Below are positions 35,037 through 46,004 of a stretch of 64,000 bases of DNA, piece by piece. The stretch is from Lachnospiraceae bacterium (GTDB lineage Bacteria; Bacillota; Clostridia; Lachnospirales; Lachnospiraceae): contig JAILKC010000143.1 in the NCBI GenBank assembly GCA_024694055.1, forward strand, positions 1-64,000, given 5' to 3'. A program made the translations under genes and the position numbers. Under the pieces are notes generated by a model. That model worked only from the letters and a program-made list of their open reading frames with translations. It did not search any database and had not been told where the DNA came from. The first letter of the stretch is position 1; every line of letters begins with the position of its first letter.

Positions 35037-36221
35037 ATGTTAGCACAGAAATATATTGATATGCTTTCCAGAAAATCTGTTATAAGGGAACTGTCCGAGT
35101 ATGCGGTTGCCAGAGGCAAGGAGATAGGATACGAGAATGTATTTGACTATACACTGGGCAATCCTTCGGTGCCCGTACCGCAGAGTTATAATGACAGTAT
35201 TGTCAGATTGATATCCGAGAAGTCGGGCATGGATCTTCATGGCTACAGCCAGAGCCTTGGAATAAGGGAAGTGAGAACTGCAGTCGCGGAGTCTTTGAAC
35301 AGACGATTTGACATGAACTACAAGGCTGATCATATTTTTATGACCAGTGGAGCGGCAGGAGCTATTGCACATGCGGTAAGGCTTGTTACAGTGCCGGGTG
35401 ATGAGATCATCACTTTTGCTCCATACTTCCCCGAATACGGTCCTTACGTGACACACAGCGGAACTGAACTTAGAATAGTCCCTCCCAATACCGAGGACTT
35501 CCAGATCAACTTCGAAGCTTTTGAGGAGATGATATCCGCAAAGACCATGGCGGTACTTATTAATACTCCCAACAATCCTTCCGGCATAGTTTATTCGACG
35601 GCCACTGTTAAAAGACTGGCCGATATACTTCGACGCAAGAGCGAGGAGTTCGGACACATCATATATCTAATCTCAGATGAACCGTACAGAGAGATAGTAT
35701 TCGACGGAGTGGATGCTCCTTATGTGGCAAAGTATTATGATGCCACCATCACCTGCTATTCTTTTTCGAAGTCATTGTCAGTGCCCGGAGACAGAATTGG
35801 ATATGTAGCGATCAATCCGGCATGTCCTGACGCGGATATGATGATAGTAATGTGCGGACAGATATCAAGAGGTATAGGACATAATTGTCCGTCTGCCATC
35901 ATTCAATGGGCTGTATCGGAGAACCTTGATATCACTGCAGACATTTCCGTATATGAGAAAAATATGAATATACTTTATGATGCACTTACTGATCTGGGAT
36001 TTGAAGTGGTACGTCCCGGCGGAACATTTTATATATTCCCCAAGGCACTCGAGGATGATGCCGTGGCATTCTGTAATAAGGGTAAAGCATATGACTTTAT
36101 CGGTGTTCCGGCGGACTCGTTCGGATGCCACGGATACTTTAGATTGGCCTATTGCATAGAGACCGAAAAAGTAGAGAGATCATTGGAAGCACTCAAGAAA
36201 TTTGTTCGCAGTGAATACTAA
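35037..36221 (+). CDS. PLP-dependent aminotransferase, class I/II
   Basis: The 394-residue protein is a fold-type I aminotransferase: DYTLGNPSVPVPQSY, TSGAAGAIAHAVRLV, NTPNNPSGIVYS, LISDEPYREIVFDG and the PLP lysine in YSFSKSLSVPGDRIGY. A final Arg for substrate carboxylate is likely in GCHGYFRLAYC. The substrate cannot be assigned. Because it adjoins cobS, a CobD-like decarboxylase role is conceivable, but the sequence resembles general amino-acid aminotransferases more. GGAGG is present before the ATG. Confidence 0.85.
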   Translation: MLAQKYIDMLSRKSVIRELSEYAVARGKEIGYENVFDYTLGNPSVPVPQSYNDSIVRLISEKSGMDLHGYSQSLGIREVRTAVAESLNRRFDMNYKADHIFMTSGAAGAIAHAVRLVTVPGDEIITFAPYFPEYGPYVTHSGTELRIVPPNTEDFQINFEAFEEMISAKTMAVLINTPNNPSGIVYSTATVKRLADILRRKSEEFGHIIYLISDEPYREIVFDGVDAPYVAKYYDATITCYSFSKSLSVPGDRIGYVAINPACPDADMMIVMCGQISRGIGHNCPSAIIQWAVSENLDITADISVYEKNMNILYDALTDLGFEVVRPGGTFYIFPKALEDDAVAFCNKGKAYDFIGVPADSFGCHGYFRLAYCIETEKVERSLEALKKFVRSEY

Positions 36222-36236
36222 TGACACATGTGTCAT
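36221..36236. promoter_or_regulatory. 16-bp palindrome upstream of the histone-like gene
   Basis: ATGACACATGTGTCAT is perfectly palindromic and begins within the aminotransferase stop codon. Its core ACATGTGTC recurs at 36346-36354 beyond the promoter, suggesting paired regulator sites. Confidence 0.45.
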
Positions 36237-36292
36237 ATGGCATAATGCACAAGAAATGCCATGATGCATGCTCAAAATTCGGCCTAGTACTA

Positions 36293-36321
36293 TTGACACG
36301 TATGTTAAAAAGAAGTACACT
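36293..36321 (+). promoter_or_regulatory. Promoter of the histone-like gene
   Basis: Perfect TTGACA (36293-36298), 17 bp, TACACT (36316-36321), leaving a 5' leader of about 110 bases. An imperfect dyad CGACA-TG-TGTCG (36344-36355) lies in the leader. Confidence 0.65.
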
Positions 36322-36436
36322 CACGTTAAGCAAACGTAAGTTACGACATGTGTCGAGTGTTTCGATTATATGATTGTAATGCAACAGAGATATATGTTGA
36401 TTGTGATTGTATGAGTTTTTGAGAAGGGAGAACGAT

Positions 36437-36940
36437 ATGGCAATCGAGAAAGTAACAGCTACTCTTAAGAAGGACGTAGCTCCGGTTAAGGCAACAGCCA
36501 CAGTTAAGACAGACGCACTTAAGACAGACATTAAGACAGAAGCCAAGGCAGAAGTTAAGCCCGCAGCTAAGAAGACAGCAGCCAAGAAGCCTGCTACTAC
36601 AAAGACCGCTGCAGCCAAGAAGGCAACAGCAGTTAAGGCTACAGCAACTAAGAAGCCTGCTACAGCAGCCAAGAAGGCAACTGCATCCAAGAAGCCTGCA
36701 GCTAAGAAGCCTGCTACAGCAGCCAAGAAGGTTGAGCTTAAGACAAAGGTTGTTCTTCAGTTCGGTGATGATAAGTCATATACAGAGGCAGATCTTGTTA
36801 AGATCGCCAAGGATGTATGGAAGTATGATCTTGGCAAGAAGGTATCTGATGTTAAGAGCATCGACCTCTATGTTAAGCCTTTTGAGAACAAGGCATACTA
36901 TGTTATCAACGGAGATGTTGCAGGAGATTTCAACATCTGA
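36437..36940 (+). CDS. Histone H1-like Lys/Ala-rich protein with C-terminal DUF6465-like domain
   Basis: A 167-residue basic protein. After a short N-terminus it has about 80 residues of Lys/Ala/Pro/Thr repeats (variants of AAKKPAT), as in the tail of histone H1 and other bacterial histone-like proteins. The last 65 residues form a compact domain (VVLQFGDDKSYTEADLVKIA, SIDLYVKPFENKAYYVING) that resembles the DUF6465 family of Lachnospiraceae; this assignment is from memory. DNA or RNA binding by the tail is inferred. Lysine codons in the tail are almost all AAG and alanine is mostly GCA or GCT, which suggests high expression. GGGAG precedes the ATG; a longer TTG form is rejected. Confidence 0.78.
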   Translation: MAIEKVTATLKKDVAPVKATATVKTDALKTDIKTEAKAEVKPAAKKTAAKKPATTKTAAAKKATAVKATATKKPATAAKKATASKKPAAKKPATAAKKVELKTKVVLQFGDDKSYTEADLVKIAKDVWKYDLGKKVSDVKSIDLYVKPFENKAYYVINGDVAGDFNI

Positions 36941-36964
36941 TCTTCACATAACAGGTATATTTGG

Positions 36965-37000
36965 ACAGGTCCGTATCACAGGATACGGACCTGTTTTTTC
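36965..37000 (+). terminator. Terminator of the histone-like gene
   Basis: Perfect 13-bp stem ACAGGTCCGTATC / GATACGGACCTGT with a 4-nt loop, followed by TTTTTT. Confidence 0.95.
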
Positions 37001-37026
37001 TTTATAAATTGTTAATAAATAAGGTG

Positions 37027-37055
37027 TTGACACTTATCTCCGAGGGGTGTATCTT
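37027..37055 (+). promoter_or_regulatory. Promoter of the hrcA operon
   Basis: TTGACA (37027-37032), 17 bp, TATCTT (37050-37055), ending 16 bases before the CIRCE element. This is the usual arrangement for HrcA repression. Confidence 0.7.
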
Positions 37056-37070
37056 ATGATTCAGAGGATA

Positions 37071-37097
37071 TTAGCACTCGATTTTGATGAGTGCTAA
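37071..37097. promoter_or_regulatory. CIRCE operator
   Basis: Perfect consensus inverted repeat TTAGCACTC - 9 bp - GAGTGCTAA, directly after the promoter. HrcA binds here and represses the operon until heat shock; the element would also lie in the 5' end of the mRNA. Confidence 0.98.
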
Positions 37098-37121
37098 CAG
37101 ATTGGATCAGAGGGACAGAAC

Positions 37122-38156
37122 GTGAGAGAAATGGAACTCAGTGAACGTAAGATGAAGATCCTTCAGGCGGTTGTAAGGAATTATCTGGAGACCGGCGAAC
37201 CTGTGGGAAGTCGTACGATATCCAAGTACACAGACCTCAATCTGAGTTCTGCGACCATACGTAACGAGATGGCTGATCTTGAAGAGATGGGGTATATTGT
37301 TCAGCCTCATACTTCAGCAGGTCGTATTCCTTCGGATGCGGGATACAGACTCTATGTCGATACGATGATGCAGGACAAAGAGCGTGATGTGGCAGAGTTA
37401 AGGGACAATCTTCTTGAAAAAGAGGAGAGACTTGATCAGCTGCTTAAACAGACTGCGAAGTTACTGGCCACGGTCACCAATTATGCCAGTATGGTGTCGG
37501 CTCCGTCGATACATCAGAACAAGCTTAAGCTCATTCAGTTGTCGAGGGTCAATTCGGATCAGTTGCTCGCTGTCATAGTGGTAGAAGGCAATGTGATCAA
37601 GAACACACTGCTTGATGTGGAAGAAGAACTGGATGATGAGACTATACTAAAGCTTAATATTTTGCTTAACACTCATTTAAACGGTCTTTCCATAGAAGAG
37701 ATCAATTTAAAGCTCATAACGACGCTGAAGGCACAGGCAGGTATCCATTCGGATATAATAAGCAATGTTATAGATGCGGTAGCCAAGGCGATCCACGAAG
37801 AAGATGACCTTGAGATATATACATCCGGAACGAACAATATATTTAAGTATCCCGAACTTACGGATGGTACGAAGGCCAGTGAACTGATAGGTACTTTTGA
37901 AGAGAAGCAGGCACTTAATGAACTTGTTGTAAGAAGCTTGGCCGAGGATAACGGCACGGGTATACAGGTATATATCGGTGATGAATCTCCGGTAGAGTCC
38001 ATGAAGGATTGCAGTATAGTGACTGCAACATATGATCTGGGAGAGGGAATGAAAGGTACAATCGGTATCATAGGTCCCAAGCGAATGGACTACGATAAAG
38101 TGGTTGATAATCTGAAAGATGTTATGCATCAGTTGGATTCAATATATAAAAAATAA
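37122..38156 (+). CDS. hrcA: Heat-inducible transcription repressor HrcA
   Basis: HrcA binds CIRCE and needs GroEL for activity. The 344-residue protein has a winged-helix N-terminus (LSERKMKILQAVVRNYLETGEPVGSRTI, SSATIRNEMADLEEMGYI), PHTSAGRIPSDAGYRLYVD, and a GAF-like C-terminal domain ending in GIIGPKRMDYDKVV. The start is GTG at 37122, seven bases after AGAGGG; an ATG at codon 4 is too far from it. It autoregulates through the CIRCE element upstream. Confidence 0.96.
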   Translation: MREMELSERKMKILQAVVRNYLETGEPVGSRTISKYTDLNLSSATIRNEMADLEEMGYIVQPHTSAGRIPSDAGYRLYVDTMMQDKERDVAELRDNLLEKEERLDQLLKQTAKLLATVTNYASMVSAPSIHQNKLKLIQLSRVNSDQLLAVIVVEGNVIKNTLLDVEEELDDETILKLNILLNTHLNGLSIEEINLKLITTLKAQAGIHSDIISNVIDAVAKAIHEEDDLEIYTSGTNNIFKYPELTDGTKASELIGTFEEKQALNELVVRSLAEDNGTGIQVYIGDESPVESMKDCSIVTATYDLGEGMKGTIGIIGPKRMDYDKVVDNLKDVMHQLDSIYKK

Positions 38157-38170
38157 TGTGAGGATAAGTT

Positions 38171-38804
38171 ATGGTAGACATTGAAGAAGAAGTAGTAAGT
38201 GAAGAACAGACTGAGAACAGCGATTCTGTCGAGTCAGCGAATGAGGCTTCCGAAACTTCGACTGATCAGGTGACGGAAGAGGCCTCGGAGGAAAAAAAGG
38301 ACGAAGAAGATAAGGCGGAAGATGCACCTTCCAAAAAAGGCAAGAAGAATCGTCACGATAAGAAACTTGATGCACTGACGGCCAGGAATGAAGAACTCGA
38401 AGACAGAGTAAAACGTCAGATGGCAGAGTTTGAGAATTTCAGAAAGCGTACCGAAAAAGAGAAATCCGTCATGTTTGAGATGGGAGCCAAGAGTGTGATA
38501 GAGAAACTCCTGCCGGTGGTAGACAATTTTGAAAGAGGATTGGCGTCAACACCCGATGATAAGAAATCGGATCCGGTATACGAAGGAATGAATCTCATAT
38601 ACAAGCAGATGATGGATGAACTTGATAAGCTCGGAGTCAAGCCGATAGAGGCTCTCGGAGCAGAGTTTAACCCTGAATTCCACAATGCGGTGATGCAGGA
38701 GGATTCTGAAGAATTCGAGGAAGGCTATGTATGTAAGGAACTGCAGAAGGGTTACACATACAGAGACTCGGTTGTGAGACACAGTATGGTGGCGGTAGCA
38801 AAAT

Positions 38805-38806
<2 letters not shown>
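38171..38806 (+). CDS. grpE: Nucleotide exchange factor GrpE
   Basis: GrpE exchanges ADP for ATP on DnaK. The 211-residue protein has an acidic N-terminal extension of about 60 residues (EEEVVSEEQTENS), a long coiled coil (LDALTARNEELEDRVKRQMAEFENFRKRT) and the C-terminal beta domain (FNPEFHNAVMQEDSEE, KGYTYRDSVVRHSMVAVAK). The N-terminal extension is longer than in E. coli but common in Firmicutes. A hairpin begins in its stop codon. Confidence 0.95.
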
Positions 38807-40759
<1,953 letters not shown>

Positions 40760-40797
40760 AGAACTATAAAGTGCTACGCATAATTAGCAATTTTGAT

Positions 40798-40821
40798 AAG
40801 GGGACAGAATGTTGTCCCCTT
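40798..40821 (+). other. Intercistronic hairpin between dnaK and dnaJ
   Basis: 9-bp GC-rich stem AAGGGGACA / TGTCCCCTT (40798-40806, 40813-40821) with a 6-nt loop and a short AT-rich tail. It may act as a partial terminator, lowering dnaJ relative to dnaK, or as a 3' stabiliser of dnaK mRNA. Confidence 0.65.
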
Positions 40822-40849
40822 ATAATAACGATATTGGAGATAACATATC

Positions 40850-42022
40850 ATGGCAGAACAGAAAAGAGATTATTATGAAGTGCTGGGGGTCGACAGGAAT
40901 GCTGACGAAGCAGCGCTGAAAAAAGCATATCGTGTCCTTGCCAAAAAGTATCATCCCGACATGAATCCGGGTGACGCAGATGCGGAGAAGAAGTTTAAAG
41001 AAGCATCTGAGGCATACGCTGTCCTAAGCGATCCGGAGAAGAGAAGGCAGTATGATCAGTTTGGACATGCAGCCTTTGAAGGCGGAGCGGGAGCAGCCGG
41101 CTTCGGCGGTTTCGATTTTAACGGAGCTGATTTCACTGATATATTCGGCGATCTGTTCGGCGACCTATTCGGTGGCGGACGCAGAAGCAGCGGAGCAAGC
41201 AACGGCCCCATGAAGGGAAGCAATGTGCGCACGAGTGTGCGTATTACTTTCGAGGAGGCCGTATTCGGATGTGAAAAAGAGATCGAACTCACGGTAAAGG
41301 AAGAGTGTAAGAGCTGTAAAGGATCCGGAGCAAAGCCCGGGACCAGTCCTGTTACATGTGCCAAGTGCGGAGGAAAGGGTCAGGTTGTATTCTCACAGCA
41401 GTCATTCTTTGGAACGGTGAGAAACGTACAGACGTGTCCGGACTGTCAGGGACGCGGTAAGGTGATCAAGGAGAAATGTCCGGACTGTCATGGTACGGGT
41501 TATATCCCTATGAAAAAGCGCTTCGCTGTAGACATACCCGCGGGTATAGATAACGGGCAGTGTAAGAGACTTTCAGGACAGGGTGAACCCGGCATCAACG
41601 GAGGCCCCAGAGGCGATGTTCTTGTAGAAGTGATCGTGGGAAGACATCCTATATTCCAACGTCAGGACGTCAACATATTCTCTACGGTTCCGGTATCTTT
41701 CCCTGTAGCGGCACTTGGCGGAGAGATAGTCATCGATACGGTAGACGGAAAGGTAATATACGAAGTCAAGCCCGGTACGCAGACTGATACCAGAGTGCGC
41801 TTAAAGGGTAAGGGAGTTCCTTCGCTGCGCAATAAGAACATCCGTGGTGATCACTATGTAACATTGGTTGTTCAGGTTCCGGATAAGCTTTCGCACGAAG
41901 CAAAAGAACTTCTGATGAAGTTCGATGAAGCCAACGATGATTCATTGAACGCCGCGAAGAGATATACTGACAGCAAGAACAATGCGTCCGGCGGATCAAA
42001 AAAGAAAAAGAAGATATTCTGA
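40850..42022 (+). CDS. dnaJ: Chaperone DnaJ (Hsp40)
   Basis: DnaJ stimulates DnaK ATPase and delivers substrates. The 390-residue type I protein has a J domain with HPD (YHPDMNPG), a Gly/Phe-rich region ([19 protein letters not shown]), four CxxCxGxG zinc repeats ([32 protein letters not shown]) and C-terminal substrate domains. The end is a Lys-rich tail (SKKKKKIF). It completes the hrcA operon. Confidence 0.98.
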   Translation: MAEQKRDYYEVLGVDRNADEAALKKAYRVLAKKYHPDMNPGDADAEKKFKEASEAYAVLSDPEKRRQYDQFGHAAFEGGAGAAGFGGFDFNGADFTDIFGDLFGDLFGGGRRSSGASNGPMKGSNVRTSVRITFEEAVFGCEKEIELTVKEECKSCKGSGAKPGTSPVTCAKCGGKGQVVFSQQSFFGTVRNVQTCPDCQGRGKVIKEKCPDCHGTGYIPMKKRFAVDIPAGIDNGQCKRLSGQGEPGINGGPRGDVLVEVIVGRHPIFQRQDVNIFSTVPVSFPVAALGGEIVIDTVDGKVIYEVKPGTQTDTRVRLKGKGVPSLRNKNIRGDHYVTLVVQVPDKLSHEAKELLMKFDEANDDSLNAAKRYTDSKNNASGGSKKKKKIF

Positions 42023-42061
42023 TCCGGGTCAAGTCGATCCCGGAATGGATAAAAAATGATA

Positions 42062-42095
42062 AAAGCCTGAGGTGATGATGGTCACCTTGGGCTTT
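42062..42095 (+). terminator. Probable terminator of the hrcA operon
   Basis: 14-bp stem with two internal wobble pairs (AAAGCCTGAGGTGA with TCACCTTGGGCTTT), 6-nt loop and only TTT at the base. It is the only candidate before the next gene. Confidence 0.7.
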
Positions 42096-42131
42096 ATCAG
42101 TTAATAAAAATATGGTAGAATAATTAAGATT

Positions 42132-43205
42132 ATGGATACACTCGTAGGAAGAATAGACAGAGAAGATATAGACGATAATATTCTAAAAAAAGGTGGAGAT
42201 ATTATAAGGGCCGGAGGCCTTGTGGCTTTCCCGACAGAGACCGTATACGGCCTCGGAGGAGATGCGCTTAATCCGGCTTCCAGCAGGAAGATATATGAGG
42301 CCAAAGGCAGACCGAGTGACAATCCACTCATAGTTCACATAGCTGATATCGGAGCGTTAGCGCGTATCGCTTCTATGAAGGATGAAGATTATTCTATTCC
42401 CGGAATTTACGATAAGGTAGTAAGACTTGCAGATTCATTCTGGCCTGGTCCGCTTACCATCATATTAAAGAAGACTGATGCTGTTCCGTATGAGACCACG
42501 GGAGGCCTTGATACGGTGGCTGTCAGGATGCCGTCCGATCCTATAGCGTTGGGACTCATAAGCGCTTCAGGCGGATATATAGCCGCGCCCAGTGCCAATA
42601 TATCAGGCAGACCGAGCCCCACCAGAATAAATCATGTCATTGAAGATATGGACGGCCGTATTGATATGATACTTGACGGCGGTGATGTGGATATCGGAGT
42701 AGAATCCACCATCGTAGATCTTACAGAAGACAGACCTGTGATCTTAAGGCCGGGAGCTGTAACGGCGGATGACCTTGGTACGATCCTCGGGAAGGTGTAT
42801 ACGGATCCGGCCTTGGCCGGGGATACGGACAAAGCACCCAAGGCTCCGGGAATGAAGTACAGGCATTACGCTCCCAAGGCTGACCTCACGATCGTCAAGG
42901 GAGATTCCGATAAGGTCATGGCTTATATCAATGAACAGGCAGCGATCAACAAGTCCAATCTTCTTAAAACAGGTGTAATCTGTGTTAATGAGCATTTACT
43001 GGATTATACGGCCACATCCGTCAAGTGCGTGGGCAGGAGTGACGACAGGGCGTTGACTGCGCATAAGTTGTATGCGATCTTGAGAGAGTTTGACGATGAG
43101 GATATGGATATTATCTATTCTGAAGCGTTTGACCCTGACGGTATCGGACAGGCTGTCATGAACAGACTGACGAAGGCTGCGGGGCATAAAATAATAGAAC
43201 TGTAA
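42132..43205 (+). CDS. sua5: L-threonylcarbamoyladenylate synthase (Sua5/YwlC)
   Basis: This enzyme makes threonylcarbamoyl-AMP from threonine, bicarbonate and ATP for t6A37 in tRNA. The 357 residues comprise a YrdC-like domain (GGLVAFPTETVYGLGGDAL, KGRPSDNPLIVHI, FWPGPLTIIL, VAVRMPSDPIA, APSANISGRPSPT) and a C-terminal Sua5 domain after a linker (PGMKYRHYAPKADLTIV). It provides the substrate later modified by MtaB at 11554. It opens a run of genes (sua5, rpiB, upp, dCMP deaminase) conserved near the atp operon in Firmicutes. Confidence 0.93.
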   Translation: MDTLVGRIDREDIDDNILKKGGDIIRAGGLVAFPTETVYGLGGDALNPASSRKIYEAKGRPSDNPLIVHIADIGALARIASMKDEDYSIPGIYDKVVRLADSFWPGPLTIILKKTDAVPYETTGGLDTVAVRMPSDPIALGLISASGGYIAAPSANISGRPSPTRINHVIEDMDGRIDMILDGGDVDIGVESTIVDLTEDRPVILRPGAVTADDLGTILGKVYTDPALAGDTDKAPKAPGMKYRHYAPKADLTIVKGDSDKVMAYINEQAAINKSNLLKTGVICVNEHLLDYTATSVKCVGRSDDRALTAHKLYAILREFDDEDMDIIYSEAFDPDGIGQAVMNRLTKAAGHKIIEL

Positions 43206-43221
43206 GGGAGGATATAAGGAG

Positions 43222-43653
43222 ATGAAAGTAGCGTTAGGCAGTGATCATGGCGGCTACACCATGAAAGAGCTCATTAAGGCTCATCTAAATGAGAGGGGGA
43301 TCGAAGTTAAGGACTGCGGATGCAATGACTTGAGTTCATGCGACTATCCCATATACGGCAAGGCTGCAGCCGAGGCGGTGGCAAAAGGAGAGTGCGACAG
43401 AGGCATAGTGGTATGCACCACAGGGATAGGCATATCGATAACAGCCAATAAAGTTAAGGGTATCAGATGTGCTCTGTGCAGTGAGCCTCTTTCGGCCAAG
43501 ATGACCAGACTCCACAATGATGCCAATATGCTTGCCATAGGCGGCGCTTTGATAGGCCCCAATATGGCATATGATATAGTGGATACTTTTTTGGACACAC
43601 CTTTTTCGGGTGAAGAAAAACATGTAAGAAGGATCAAATTGATCGAGGGTTAA
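43222..43653 (+). CDS. rpiB: Ribose 5-phosphate isomerase B
   Basis: RpiB interconverts ribose 5-phosphate and ribulose 5-phosphate. The 143-residue protein has [44 protein letters not shown] with the active-site Cys, and [11 protein letters not shown]. Some RpiB/LacAB homologues act on other sugars (allose, galactose 6-phosphates); the context with nucleotide salvage genes favours the ribose enzyme. Confidence 0.92.
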   Translation: MKVALGSDHGGYTMKELIKAHLNERGIEVKDCGCNDLSSCDYPIYGKAAAEAVAKGECDRGIVVCTTGIGISITANKVKGIRCALCSEPLSAKMTRLHNDANMLAIGGALIGPNMAYDIVDTFLDTPFSGEEKHVRRIKLIEG

Positions 43654-43672
43654 GAGGTTAGGAGGTATCAAA

Positions 43673-44302
43673 ATGGCAAAAGTAATGATCATGGATCATC
43701 CGCTGATCCAGCACAAAATCGGTTACATCAGAAGAGAGGACACTGGTACCAAGGATTTCAGACAGACGGTATCTGAGATAGCAATGCTGATATGCTACGA
43801 AGCCACAAGAGATCTTGAACTTGCTGACGTGAATATCAAGACACCTATCTGTGAGACCACAGTAAAGGAACTCAAGGGAAGAAAACTTGCAGTCGTTCCC
43901 ATATTAAGAGCAGGACTCGGAATGGTGGACGGCATGCTTACTCTTATTCCCACAGCCAAAGTGGGGCATATAGGTCTTTACAGAGATCCGGAGACACATA
44001 AGCCCGTTGAATACTATTGCAAGCTTCCGGCTGACAGCGCATCAAGAGAAGTATTTGTTGTAGATCCGATGCTTGCTACGGGAGGATCGGCTTCTGCTGC
44101 CATACAGATGCTTAAGGATAAGGGTTGTAAGAAGATTCACTTTATGTGTATCATCGCGGCTCCGGAAGGTGTAAAAGTGCTCCAGGAAGCACATCCGGAT
44201 GTGGATATATATATCGGAGCTTTAGATGAGAAACTTAATGAGAATGCATATATCGTTCCCGGATTAGGTGATGCCGGTGACAGAATATTCGGTACGAAAT
44301 AA
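43673..44302 (+). CDS. upp: Uracil phosphoribosyltransferase
   Basis: Upp salvages uracil with PRPP to give UMP. The 209-residue protein begins [30 protein letters not shown] and has the PRPP-binding loop [16 protein letters not shown], plus the C-terminal uracil site [17 protein letters not shown]. Length and motifs are canonical. It sits between rpiB and the dCMP deaminase gene, forming a pyrimidine salvage group. Confidence 0.97.
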   Translation: MAKVMIMDHPLIQHKIGYIRREDTGTKDFRQTVSEIAMLICYEATRDLELADVNIKTPICETTVKELKGRKLAVVPILRAGLGMVDGMLTLIPTAKVGHIGLYRDPETHKPVEYYCKLPADSASREVFVVDPMLATGGSASAAIQMLKDKGCKKIHFMCIIAAPEGVKVLQEAHPDVDIYIGALDEKLNENAYIVPGLGDAGDRIFGTK

Positions 44303-44321
44303 CCTATCATATGAGGTGATT

Positions 44322-44804
44322 ATGGGTAAAAGAGAGGACTACATCCGCTGGGATGAGTATTTTATGGGCATATCCAAACTGGCCGGTATGAGATCAAAAG
44401 ATCCCAATACGCAGGTGGGAGCCTGTATAGTAGGAGAGGATAATAAGATCCTTTCAATGGGTTACAATGGTTTTCCCAATGGCTGTTCCGATGAAGACTT
44501 TCCGTGGGAGAGAGACGGGGACATGCTTGAGACGAAATATGCCTACGTTACACACAGTGAGCTTAATGCGATCCTTAATTACAGAGGCGGATCTTTGGCA
44601 GGATCAAAACTGTATGTCTCACTTTTTCCGTGTAACGAATGTGCCAAGGCTATTATACAGAGCGGTATCAAGACCGTGATATATGACAGCGACAAATATG
44701 CAGGCACTCCGGGCAATATTGCGGCCAAGAGAATGTTTGATGCTGCGGGTATCGTATACAAGAAATACGAACCTTCCGGCAGGACATTGACGATAGAAGT
44801 ATAG
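44322..44804 (+). CDS. dCMP deaminase (ComEB-like)
   Basis: The 160-residue zinc deaminase converts dCMP to dUMP, feeding thymidylate synthesis. Its start is MGKREDYIRWDEYFMGIS; the zinc site is HSELNAIL (His and catalytic Glu) and PCNECAK (two Cys). GYNGFPNGCSD is typical of the ComEB/dCMP deaminase group. The ATG at 44322 is preceded by GAGGTGA; an 18-codon longer frame starting inside upp is rejected. Confidence 0.93.
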   Translation: MGKREDYIRWDEYFMGISKLAGMRSKDPNTQVGACIVGEDNKILSMGYNGFPNGCSDEDFPWERDGDMLETKYAYVTHSELNAILNYRGGSLAGSKLYVSLFPCNECAKAIIQSGIKTVIYDSDKYAGTPGNIAAKRMFDAAGIVYKKYEPSGRTLTIEV

Positions 44805-44820
44805 AGGATTCGGTGATCGG

Positions 44821-45987
44821 ATGAGACTGCGATTGCTTAGATCTGTTGCGGGATGTGTTGCCGTAGCCGTTTTGTGTGCATCCGTGCCGGTAATTAATGT
44901 GCGGGCAGATATCGAAGATACCAAGGAGAAGATCAGACAGGCGGAAGAAGAGCATCAGGCTACCACACAGATATTAAGTGACACAAAAGATAATATTGAT
45001 TCCCTGAGTAATACCAAGGGCACTCTTGAAGGCCAGCTCCATCAGCTTAATGTGGAACTGGCTACTGTCAGTGATAATCTTGCCGAACTTGAAGATGCCA
45101 TCGAGGAGAAGGAAGAAGAGATCGAGCAGACTACTGCTGATCTTGAGGAGGCATTACGCATAGAGGAAGCTCAATATCAGGCCATGAAGCTTCGCATCAG
45201 ATTCATGTATGAGAAGCAGGAATTTACCTATGCGGATATGCTGTTTAACAGCAAGAGTTTTTCGGAGTTTCTGAATAAAAACAATTATATAGAGAAACTG
45301 TCGGAGTATGACAGACGTCAGTTGGATCGTTTTAAGGAGACCAGGAAGAACGTGGAAGACACCAAGGCCAAGCTTGAAGGCGAGAAAGCTGAACTTGATG
45401 CTTATCATGCGGAAGTTGCCGAACAACAGGCCATGGTAACCGGATATGTCAATGCGACGTCGTCAGAGATAGGGAGATACTCCAAGGAGATCAAGAATTT
45501 TGAAGCTGTAGCGGATGCCTATGCTGCCAAAGCGGCGGAAGAAGAGGAAAACATTGCGGCGCTCAAGAAACAGCTGGCAGAAGAGATAGCCATGTCCAAG
45601 CTGGCTGCACAGTCCAAATGGCGAGATATATCTGAAGTATCTTTCGAAGATGGAGACAGGATGTTACTCGCCAATCTGATATACTGTGAGGCCGGCAATC
45701 AGCCTTACGAAGGACAGTTGGCTGTAGGTGCCGTGGTAATAAACAGGGTGTTAAGCAGCGTCTATCCGGATACAGTGGTGGGCGTGATATATCAGTACAA
45801 GCAGTTTTCGCCGGTGGGAGACGGGCATCTTGCTCTTGCACTTGCGGAGGACAGAGCTACTTCAGCCTGTTATAAAGCGGCTGATGAAGCCATGAGCGGA
45901 CAGACCAATGTGGGCAATTGTGTATATTTCCGTACTCCCATTGAAGGTCTTTCGGGCATACAGATTGGGGCGCATATATTCTACTGA
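44821..45987 (+). CDS. Secreted coiled-coil cell wall hydrolase, SleB/CwlJ type
   Basis: The 388-residue protein has a signal peptide (about residues 1-29, cleavage after NVRA). A long PcsB/CwlO-like coiled coil (about 30-255) contains RFMYEKQEFTYADMLFNSKSFSEFLNK, which in PcsB-like proteins contacts the FtsEX or envelope regulator. A C-terminal hydrolase_2 domain follows (about 279-388, LLANLIYCEAGNQPYEGQLAVGAVVINRV). The catalytic Glu is in CEAGNQ. Action outside the membrane on peptidoglycan is expected. The domain combination is usual for clostridial wall hydrolases. Confidence 0.87.
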   Translation: MRLRLLRSVAGCVAVAVLCASVPVINVRADIEDTKEKIRQAEEEHQATTQILSDTKDNIDSLSNTKGTLEGQLHQLNVELATVSDNLAELEDAIEEKEEEIEQTTADLEEALRIEEAQYQAMKLRIRFMYEKQEFTYADMLFNSKSFSEFLNKNNYIEKLSEYDRRQLDRFKETRKNVEDTKAKLEGEKAELDAYHAEVAEQQAMVTGYVNATSSEIGRYSKEIKNFEAVADAYAAKAAEEEENIAALKKQLAEEIAMSKLAAQSKWRDISEVSFEDGDRMLLANLIYCEAGNQPYEGQLAVGAVVINRVLSSVYPDTVVGVIYQYKQFSPVGDGHLALALAEDRATSACYKAADEAMSGQTNVGNCVYFRTPIEGLSGIQIGAHIFY

Positions 45988-46004
45988 TTGGGGAGGAAAA
46001 GCGT

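Noticed and set aside
42750-43200. Several 60-110-codon frames on the opposite strand of sua5 and neighbours
   Set aside because: They are antisense shadows of well-supported genes, lacking ribosome binding sites and family features.
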